Shown here: one piece after another, positions 55,146-64,000 of the stretch
How the letters are laid out: each line of letters begins with the position of its first letter
Position numbering within the stretch: the stretch's first letter is position 1
NCBI GenBank assembly: GCA_964006375.1
Contig: OZ023262.1
Location: 200,780,778 to 200,844,777 of the forward strand
Origin: Tillus elongatus
Taxonomy: Eukaryota > Arthropoda > Insecta > Coleoptera > Cleridae
Direction: 5' to 3'
DNA length: 64,000 bases
The notes under the pieces: model-generated
Databases searched by the model: none
What the model saw: the letters and a program-made list of their open reading frames with translations, nothing else
Told to the model about the DNA's origin: nothing
Position numbers and translations under genes: made by a program

Positions 55146-55439
55146 CCAAGGGAAGAAGGGGTACCTCAGGTAGAAGGGACCTCTAGTATGAGAGTCGGCA
55201 GAGCATTCCTTTTCTAGCATTCATCGATCAGAATCCAACAGAACAACACGCCAAGCACATATTCAACGATCAGAATCAAAAAGAGCAACATGTCTAGGTG
55301 TAGAACAGTTATATCATAGTATTAAGTGAATCATTTGTAAATTATTAGTTCAATATATTATATCAAACAACAAGAAATACAGTCCACTAATTTCAACGAA
55401 CCAGCAAAATATTCAAGCGGACATCATTGGTCCACAACA
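55109..55439 (+). repeat. BEL/Pao right LTR
   Basis: 331 bases; identical layout to the left LTR except for one fewer 42-base unit and scattered substitutions, so the insertion is not brand new. Confidence 0.9.
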
Positions 55440-56194
55440 GACATACTAAAAACATATGCCAGATTTGCCAAAATTACATCAGGGGGTTTAGAAGTTTTAA
55501 ATTTTAAATTGGTTCTTTTATCCTTTTAAGAAACCTTATATCTCGAAAACAGCGGCCTTGGTACCCTATGTTTGTTTAACAAAATTACCTTAATTTTACC
55601 CATAGAATACGCCTCTGGGTTTTCAGCGTGCAACTATAAAACACCCTGTATATCTGGCAAGGCTACAAATAAAAAGTAATTTGAATTATACAACCTGTTC
55701 TAGGCAAGTGATACTAACAAAGTTATCTTTATTTTAATTGGACATTCTGTATTTTAGTGCGTTTTTAAAATTTACAAAAAAAATATTTACCTTTGTTGAG
55801 GATTTATTATACCGAGCGTCTATTGTTTTCAAGGTATTTAAGTTGGTTCAAAAATAGAGGGGGTTAAAATATTTCCTAAATTACTTAATGTTTGAAATTG
55901 ATTTTCCAAAGGTAGATCTAGAGTCTTCGGCTGTAACTTCAAAATATTTACTGATCAAAAATATTGTACACTAAAATATCTATTATTTAAAATAGAACAT
56001 CTAGTGTACTTTAATAATCTTTCAATCCGCTTTCATAACTCTCTGAGACAAATATTACCTAAACCTACCTGTGATAGTTTTAAAAGTAATAGTACATTAG
56101 TGGAGAGTCTTTTTGCAGAAGGTATTTCATTAATTCTCGTTTAATTAAGACGCCTGGGTATCATAAAAATTACTAATTAGGTACCAGATGCTGA
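55440..56194. repeat. Intron sequence with dispersed repeat
   Basis: 55523-55662 matches 49196-49336 in inverted orientation and ends with ACACCCTGTATATCTGG. Nothing recognised in 55663-56194. Confidence 0.55.
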
Positions 56195-56290
56195 TAGACT
56201 TGGAAAAGCTAAATCACCAGAACGCATTTTTTAAAGACCTGACGATCGTTTCACTAACAAAGTTAGCATTATCAGAGGATGAAAATTCCT
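56195..56290 (-). repeat. Penelope terminus fragment with mutated hammerhead-like motif
   Basis: It contains TAAAGACCTGACGATCGTTT and AACAAAGTTAGCATTATCAG. On the minus strand the CUGAUGA box reads CTGATAA (G8 lost) at about 56238-56278. Confidence 0.65.
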
Positions 56291-56379
56291 TAAGTTTTAC
56301 GATTAAACACTGTGTTTATATAAGGTGTCAGGTAAATGACCGCTCTAGAGAGAGGATTCACAAAGTTCCCAGGTTTATA

Positions 56380-57102
56380 TTTTAGCGAATTTTTCGAAAA
56401 ACGTAAGTAGCTTGAAAAAGTTAGTTAGCTAGAAAAATTGGACCAGTTTTTTTGAGAAAATTTTGGGTTCTCTTTCACTTTGTATCTCCGAAAATAACAA
56501 AGCTATGACAACCAAATTTGGCACATACGTTTCTACTGTCAAATTTACCCTACATGCCGTACTTCAGTCCTCTATCTTAAAAGAAGAAAAACTTATGGCA
56601 ATCTAAAGAAAACATTTTTGGGTGCCACTGATGATCACAGGAAATCACAAAAACAAAATATTTTCTGTGGTTAACAATACCAATTGAATATTACACTACG
56701 GTTAAGTTTTCTTGGCGCGAGAAAGTCAAGAAATACAAACAAATATATTTTCAAAATTTCATCTTTTTTTTTCTTAATACGTCAAAGTCGTGATTTAAAA
56801 CGTCAAAATTTGCAATTTTCAGACAAATAGTCTGAAACAAATACGGATTATGTAGAAGAAATGTTGTAATAGGTGTGTTTTCTCAAGCCTTAAGTTTAAA
56901 CTTCAACCATCATTGTCCTTCATTTTACTAAAATATTTTCGGAAAATCCATTTCCAATACACAGCAAATTTTCGTTAGAAAAATTCCTTAGTGAGAAGAA
57001 CGCCACTTATAAATTTTGAAAAGATTTCTTCAAATGAGCGCAAACTAAAACCCCAAAAACCCATATGGGGGGTCAGTTTCAGTTTTTGTCTGTTTACACA
57101 TA
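56380..57102 (+). repeat. Composite repeat copy in permuted order
   Basis: Right-half motifs come first (TAGCTTGAAAAAGTTAGTTA near 56408, TTCACTTTGTATCTCCGAAA, CGTCAAAGTCGTGATTTAAA, TGTCCTTCATTTTACTAAAA). The hairpin (AAATTTTCGTTAGAAAAATT, 56967 on) and left half (TTCAAATGAGCGCAAACTAA, GGGGGTCAGTTTCAGTTTTT) follow, and it stops at CATATACAGGGTG. The copy at 62640-63170 (-) has the same permuted order. Confidence 0.68.
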
Positions 57103-57420
57103 TACAGGGTGAGGCAGTTCTACGGTAAAGCTCAATATATCCGTTATTATACAAGATATGAGTAAAATCATATACTATAATTATAGGGTGTCTCGAGCTG
57201 CATGTTATAAACCGATTTTGACAATCACAGGGTGCCCCATAAGTCGTTGGTGATACACGCTTTCTTTTTCTAATAGAACACCTTTATGTTATTGCATTTT
57301 TACATTTTCCACCGAATTATATACACGCTTTCTTTTTCTAATAGAACACCTCTATCTTATTGCATTTTTACATTTTCCATAGAATTATAATTCATGTTTG
57401 TAAGAAAAAAATTGATATAC
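57103..57420 (+). repeat. Shared ~150-base module followed by a 68-base tandem duplication
   Basis: 57103-57253: ACAGGGTGAGGCAG, CTCAATATATCCGTTATTAT, AGGGTGTCTCGAGCTGC, GGTGCCCCATAAGTCGTTGG. It is shared with 17700, 13690 (-), 41260 (-) and 62607 (-). Then ATACACGCTTTCTTTTTCTA begins a 68-base unit repeated twice (57253-57320, 57321-57388). Confidence 0.7.
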
Positions 57421-57889
57421 TTCATCGTTTTGAGTCAATTTAGCTGGTTTGTCACTTTTCCCCTTTTTTGGCACATATCATAAATTGTGATACGGCGTTT
57501 TTACGAATAGATAGAGGAACCCCTGGAAAGACGCATTCAGAGAGCTTTTTGTTAGTATTACTCGTGGAAAAAATCGATGTGCCGTATACAGGCACTCTCA
57601 AATAGTGGATGAATTTTAAAAGTTTTCGCAGAAGTGTTTTTAGTGTTGCGGTAGAAATATATTTTTTTAAGATTTTTGTAAAATGTTGGTAATTAGTAAT
57701 AAATGTTTAGTAAGTTATTGTAAATAAAGGTGTCGAATTTTTGTGAAGAAACATATAATTCAGTGTAATATTACTGAAAGCAATTTCAAAAAAACACTTT
57801 TTTTCAGTTTTGGTCATAAAGCTGTTTGTGAATAATTATATTTTGGCAGGTGTGTAAATAGCTTGAAGAAGTTCGTTGGGTTCGTAGGG
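57421..57889. other. Intron sequence, no gene seen
   Basis: Short composite-repeat text (GGCAGGTGTGTAAATAGCTT, AAGTTCGTTGGG) near 57845-57880; otherwise nothing. Confidence 0.4.
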
Positions 57890-58324
57890 TAGAAATGGGC
57901 CAGGGCTGACAATTTACTAAATTGTTAGTTGGTTGTATACAGTCTCTATTTTTTAATACTTTGTGTTATTTGGAGCTGGCGTGACAACATACTACTTGGT
58001 TCCGCAACTAGGTGGCGGCACGTTGCCTAGTGTTTTACCACTCACTTAGTGTTGGAAGGCTGGCTACCATAGCCGTATTACTTTATAGGTGTATTTTCTC
58101 CCTATATTAGGCTAGAAATGGGTCAGGGCTGACAATTTACTAAATTGTTAGTTGGTTGTATACAGTCCCTATTTTTTAACACTTTGTGTTATTTGGAGCT
58201 GGCGTGATATCATACTACTTGGTTCCGCAACTAGATGGCGGCAAGTTGCTTCGTGTCTTACCACTCACTTACTGTTGTAAAGCTGGCTACCATAGCCGTA
58301 TTACTTTATAGGTGTATTTTCGCT

Positions 58325-58387
58325 ACAATTAGTATGACGTACTGATGAGCTCTAACTAGAGCGAAACCGGTCTACGGTTCTAATTGT
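58325..58387 (+). ncRNA. Hammerhead-type self-cleaving ribozyme motif, copy 1
   Basis: The boxes run in order: CTGATGA (58342-58348), stem II GCTCTAACTAGAGC (58349-58362), GAAA (58363-58366), and a short stem III ACCG...CGGT closed by GTCTA. GTT (58377-58379) follows as the expected NUH cleavage triplet. The outer part of stem I is ACAATTAG (58325-58332) against CTAATTGT (58380-58387). Nine bases, TATGACGTA, lie unpaired between that helix and CTGATGA, which is not canonical for type I. Confidence 0.7.
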
Positions 58388-58644
58388 GGTGAAAATGCAT
58401 CTAGCCTTACATACTTTGTCCCTATATTAGGGTATAAATGGGCCAGGGCTAACAATTTACTAAATTGTTAGTTGGTTGTATAGAGTCTCTATTTTTTAAC
58501 ACTTTGTGTTATTTGGTGCGGGCGTGACAACATACTACTTAGTTCCGCAACTAGGTGGCGGCACGTTGCTTCGTGTCTTACCACTCACTTAGTGTGGGAA
58601 GGCTGGCTACCATAGCCGTATTACTTTATAGGTGTATTTACACT

Positions 58645-58707
58645 ACAATTAGTATGCCGTACTGACGAGCTCTAATTAGAGCGAAACCGGTCTATGGTAC
58701 TAATTGT
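58645..58707 (+). ncRNA. Hammerhead-type self-cleaving ribozyme motif, copy 2
   Basis: Same architecture as copy 1: CTGACGA (58662-58668; the variable position 7 is C, allowed), stem II GCTCTAATTAGAGC (58669-58682, now a perfect 14-base palindrome) and GAAA. Stem III is ACCG...TGGT (a G-C pair of copy 1 became G-U), with GTA as cleavage triplet. The outer stem I is again ACAATTAG/CTAATTGT. All differences from copy 1 preserve pairing or fall in permissive positions. Confidence 0.7.
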
Positions 58708-58740
58708 TGTGAGAATGCATCTAGCCTTAAATAGAGTCCC

Positions 58741-59195
58741 TGTTGAGGCCAGAAATATTTCTATTAACAGATTCCATTGTTGGTACCGTCGGCGTCTTTC
58801 TTGTAAACAGGCCACTTAAGAATGCTCTTATGTATTCGTTGCAATGCCTGTCGGCATTTGAGAATGGTATTAGGCATTCACTATCAGGCAATAATAAGAT
58901 GGGTTGGATTGGGTCGCGTTAATTTTTAAATGGGCTTAGTATGGGTTGATTAGTAGTATATTTTTGATGATATTATATATACTTTCTTTTGTTCATTAGG
59001 TTTTTATATATGTCTTCTTTCGAATGTATTTTTAACTCTAGTAGCGGTGGAAGACCAGTGGCAGCATGTAAGTGATCACTGCTAGCACACTTAACCGTAG
59101 GCTATTCAATATCTATAAATGGGAAAGTAGTGTTTTGGAATATATCTTGCATTTGCATCAATGTATGTAACTTATGTATCATAGTTTGAATAAAA

Positions 59196-59226
<31 letters not shown>
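58741..59226 (+). mobile_element. Non-LTR retroelement 3' end with (ATT)n tail
   Basis: No open frame. It reads GTGGAAGACCAGTGGCAGCA, later GTATGTAACTTATGTATCAT, then TGAATAAAAGTTATTATTATT, ending in an ATT microsatellite (59196-59226). An AATAAA-like signal and ATT tail are typical of 3' ends of CR1/RTE-type elements. The 5' boundary is arbitrary. Confidence 0.5.
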
Positions 59227-59227
<1 letters not shown>

Positions 59228-59401
59228 GTAAAGACGTCTAAAAAAATACCTTCTAAGGTTTTGAATTCGCGGTGACTTAAAAATATTTTTCTCAAGTTTT
59301 CAGTCACGATATACGCAACTTCGTTGAAAATTGTGAGTTTTGACTTTTCAATGCTACAACGTTGCAACATTGGAATTTTGATATGTGCACCATATGCTTA
59401 C
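59227..59401. other. Intron sequence, no gene seen
   Basis: Downstream (minus strand) of the start-codon exon; nothing recognised. Confidence 0.4.
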
Positions 59402-59441
59402 CTAATTTAAAAATGTGATATCGCTCCATGGTCACAGGAAT
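59402..59441 (-). CDS. Host gene exon (first seen): start codon exon of a membrane-anchored chitin-binding protein
   Basis: 40-base exon with acceptor TTTTTGTTTCAG ending at 59442 and donor GTAAGC starting at 59401. It holds 12 untranslated bases, then an ATG at 59429-59427 in a strong context (GACCATGG), encoding MERYHIFKL plus the first base of a Gly codon. Because an acceptor precedes it, at least one non-coding 5' exon must lie further right, possibly outside the window. Phase 1 at the donor matches the exon at 31706. Joined with 31582-31706, 14144-14234 and 6604-6719, it gives 120 codons without a stop: a cytoplasmic tail, a type II anchor, an acidic linker and the start of a chitin-binding type-2 domain. 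The intron to the next exon is 27.7 kb. Confidence 0.72.
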
Positions 59442-59814
59442 CTGAAACAAAAATCCGTTAATTAGTTTATGTAATATCAGTGCAGCTTTGCAAGGCTGCC
59501 TTTATAATTAATATTATTGCACTGTGCATTGTTAAGCACGGTAGTTGCTAATTTAATATTTACATGTGTCGCAAAAATTGAGTTAAAATTGAAATAAAGC
59601 ATATAATTAAATAAGGTGTCCCTGAAATATTATTCTCATTCTTTATAAAATTCAATGAGATTTCTCTGAGTGTAAAGCATCGGCTTAGATTATATACTTT
59701 CCTGCTAATTAAACTATTCGAAAAACGCTGTGTTTACTAAAAACCCCAAAGCCCATATTTTAGTACGTGTATAGAAGCATATAATCATAAAAATCAAAAT
59801 ATCTTTGAAAAAGT
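59442..59814. other. Intron sequence, no gene seen
   Basis: AT-rich upstream intron of the start-codon exon; no repeat recognised. Confidence 0.4.
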
Positions 59815-60060
59815 CTGGACGCAGCAAATGCGCTATGGTAGTGAATTTTCGCTGAACTGTTTTCACTAGCAATTGTATTATGTATTTTTTAATGAAAGCA
59901 AACATCAAATTTGGTTACGAGTACAACCTATAAAGTAGAACAATACACGATATTTCGTCAAAACACATTTGTTTATAAAAGTACAACTCTCCGAAAATAA
60001 ACTTGTTACCAAAAGAACTACTCCGATTTTCCTGGCCAACGAACCTCTGCAAGCTATTAG
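59815..60060 (+). repeat. MITE left part
   Basis: TCTGGACGCAGCAAATGCGC then TATGGTAGTGAATTTTCGC and the inner MITE sequence (AAATTTGGTTACGAGTACAA, CCGAAAATAAACTTG) to about 60010. The right end is replaced by composite-repeat text (TCCTGGCCAACGAACCTC). Confidence 0.65.
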
Positions 60061-62451
<2,391 letters not shown>

Positions 62452-63170
62452 ATCACCAACGACTTATGACTCACCCTATGATCGTACAAATAATTTTAAA
62501 AGCTGCAGCTTAAGACACCCTATAATCAACATTAACATTTTTTCTCATATCTTTTATAATAACGGATATATTGAGCGTTACCACAGAAGCGCGTCACCCT
62601 GTATATATGTAAGCAGATAGAAATTGAAACTAACCACGCATATGTGTTCTACTGGGCCTAATTTATGCCTATTTAAAGAAATCTTTTCAAAAGTCACCAT
62701 CTACTGTTTAGCGAATTTTTCCTACAAAAATTCGTTAAACATTATAGACTATTAAACCCTAAACCCCATAAAACTACTGCCGAAGCATTAGAGGAAGGGT
62801 CTATTTAAAATGAATTTCCTGCAAATATTTTAGTAAAATGGACAATGACGGTTGAAGCTGAGACTTAAGGCTTTGTAAAATATACTTCTTGCGGCATTAC
62901 ACGTCTTGCGACATTTTCTCTACATAACCCATATTTGTTTCAGTGGTACCCATTTTTTTTCTTTTAACCGAGATCTAAACTTTAATATATAGTTTACCTT
63001 TTATAATATAAATCTGCGTTTTAAATTTCCGAAAAAGATTCTAAAATTTTCCCGAAAACTGGTCTGATTTTCCGGGATAACGAACTTTCTAGCTACTTGC
63101 AAAGAAAGTACTCACCACATTTGATCAAAATTGGCACATTATTCGCGATCTCATTAGTGATTTTTTTAAT
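62452..63170 (-). repeat. Composite repeat copy in permuted order plus shared module, inverted
   Basis: On the minus strand: right half (63120-62760), hairpin TTTAACGAATTTTTGTAGGA...AATTCGCTAAAC (about 62705-62742), left half (TTTAAATAGGCATAAATTAG, TTAGTTTCAATTTCTATC), then ACAGGGTGACGCG and the module (62607-62452). Same permuted order as 56380-57253. Confidence 0.68.
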
Positions 63171-63231
63171 CGTTAATATAAAAGACACGTCATATAATAT
63201 TACTTTGGCAATGCGCACTTGTGAGCAGCAC

Positions 63232-63296
63232 ACCAAAGGTTGCAGTGCTATCGGGGCGACAAGGCCGCGGACGAGCCCTGAGGGGACAAAAAAAAG
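63232..63296 (+). mobile_element. 3'-end fragment of the R1-type element
   Basis: ACCAAAGGTTGCAGTGCTAT then CGGGGCGACAAGGCCGCGGA and CGAGCCCTGAGGGGAC plus an A-run. It matches 24070-24136 with a few substitutions. 5'-truncated to about 60 bases, as is common for abortive target-primed insertions. Confidence 0.85.
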
Positions 63297-63500
63297 CATA
63301 AGCGGAAAGCTCAGAAATTTAGAAGTGTCATTTAACATTTAACAGAATTTTTTAACACTTTCATAAATTCAAAATGGTAATGTACCCAAATGGGGGAATC
63401 TTTTTGTTTTCTAAATAACCCATTTGATACAAATAAAAGTACTTCGCGAGCAAAATATACTAGACTAGATAACGTTTTTATAAATTAAAAACGACGACCG
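63297..63500. other. No gene seen
   Basis: AT-rich sequence between the retroelement tail and the tandem repeat. Confidence 0.35.
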
Positions 63501-63662
63501 ACGCAAGATGGCGAAATATATCTTTCTCGACAACCCCATTGACATGGATATCAAAGGAAACGACACAAGTAAAATACAGTACGCCTGATGGCGCAATATA
63601 TTTTCCATCACAGCCCCCTCACATGGACATCAAAAGTAAGGGCTACCCAAGTTAAATACAGT
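63501..63662 (+). repeat. Two ~80-base tandem units
   Basis: Units 63501-63580 and 63581-63662 share ACGC(A/C), GATGGCG(A/C)AATATAT, ACAACCCC or ACAGCCCC, GACATGGA(T/C)ATCAAA and AA(A/T)TACAGT. Confidence 0.75.
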
Positions 63663-64000
63663 GGGATAAGTTGAGCTTTCATACAATAAAAAGCAGTATT
63701 TTTTTTATCTTAATAGATACACCTAAATGAAAAAATAATTTCCAACTTATTTAATCGTTTTTATCTAAGATTTTCCTCTAGTACAACACACAGGTTACTT
63801 CTGAATTAGTTGCTATCCAACTACCTAAAATAGCCAAACAAATTAATATTTAACTGTGAAATTAATAGCTATCTAGAAAAGACAAACTTATTTAAATCTC
63901 AAGTGTAAAAGAACATATTGTAATGAGGATGATTACATTTGTGGATAGGAAGAGAACCCTAGAGGAACCCTGTCGGCTTTTAAATGAAACTCATTTAGAT
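63663..64000. other. No gene seen
   Basis: AT-rich to the right edge; no recognised repeat or coding sequence. Confidence 0.35.

Larger units (their letters stand above)
51465..55439 (+). mobile_element. BEL/Pao LTR retrotransposon, internally deleted
   Basis: 3,975 bases with two LTRs (51465-51840, 55109-55439) beginning TGTTAA(C/T)GCTCGAGACG and ending CCACAACA. It has a primer-binding-site region (from 51841, TTTGGTCCTTCGAGCCGG), a purine-rich tract before the right LTR (GGCCGGCGGGA) and a GACAT target duplication. Gag is frameshifted. Protease, the end of integrase and the C-terminal DUF5641-type domain are present. Reverse transcriptase, RNase H and the integrase core are missing. Non-autonomous. 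Confidence 0.92.
57890..58740 (+). repeat. Three tandem units (~220-320 bases) of a hammerhead-bearing repeat
   Basis: Unit 1 is 57890-58109, unit 2 is 58110-58429 and unit 3 is 58430-58740. All share AGAAATGGG/ATAAATGGG, GACAATTTACTAAATTGTTA, CATACTACTTGGTTCCGCAA, CTGGCTACCATAGCCGTATT and ACTTTATAGGTGTATTT. Units 2 and 3 continue with a hammerhead-like segment and GCATCTAGCCTTA. Unit 1 lacks about 100 bases containing it. No protein coding. Confidence 0.85.

Noticed and set aside
58300..58350. Type III hammerhead reading with the cleavage site upstream of stem I (TAC...GTA hairpin)
   Set aside because: The base before the putative cleavage nucleotide would be G or A instead of U in both copies; the type I-like reading fits better.

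Overview
This is a gene-poor, AT-rich stretch of an insect nuclear genome. The evidence is a split-exon gene with a chitin-binding type-2 domain, DUF4817-type mariner relatives, BEL/Pao, Penelope-like and non-LTR retroelements, and many dispersed (TA)n tracts. A beetle-like genome would fit, but I cannot name the species. There is no bacterial-style gene organisation; almost everything here is transposable-element sequence lying in the introns of one host gene.

Host gene. Four minus-strand exons with matching splice phases can be assembled at 59402-59441, 31582-31706, 14144-14234 and 6604-6719. They encode the first 120 residues of a type II membrane protein: a short basic N-terminus, one membrane helix, an acidic extracellular linker, then the first two cysteines of a chitin-binding type-2 domain. 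The gene continues beyond the left edge. Its introns, about 7 to 28 kb, hold nearly all the repeats listed here.

Layout. 1-2343 (-): 5' half of a well-preserved I/Jockey-type non-LTR element (ORF1 plus endonuclease of ORF2). 4007-5911 and 11397-13272: two related mariner-like copies with long terminal inverted repeats. 8209-9262: tandem modules plus a foldback element. 15365-18232: (TA)n-bearing composite repeats and a MITE. 18989-24136 (+): an R1-type non-LTR element bounded by a target duplication, carrying two lesions in ORF2. 24280-25971: mariner. 27060-31395 (+): a decayed CR1/Jockey-type element interrupted by a doubly truncated R1-type fragment. 32110-34690: two mariner pseudogenes, then a tRNA-derived SINE (34746-35093). 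35713-38902: a long-TIR mariner relative invaded by a Penelope-like fragment, with another Penelope fragment at 39320-40022. 40719-45643: MITE, composite repeat, two mariners. 49360-50110: an inverted pair of Penelope termini. 51465-55439 (+): a BEL/Pao element with both LTRs but most of pol deleted. 57890-58740: tandem repeats carrying two hammerhead-like ribozyme motifs. The remainder is short repeat debris.

How it fits together. No transposase here looks functional. The best-preserved mobile coding sequence is the element at the left edge. The most noteworthy signals are the very large split host gene, the two covarying hammerhead-like motifs, the Penelope hammerhead-like motifs in various states of decay, and a family of (TA)n repeats whose two halves occur in permuted order.
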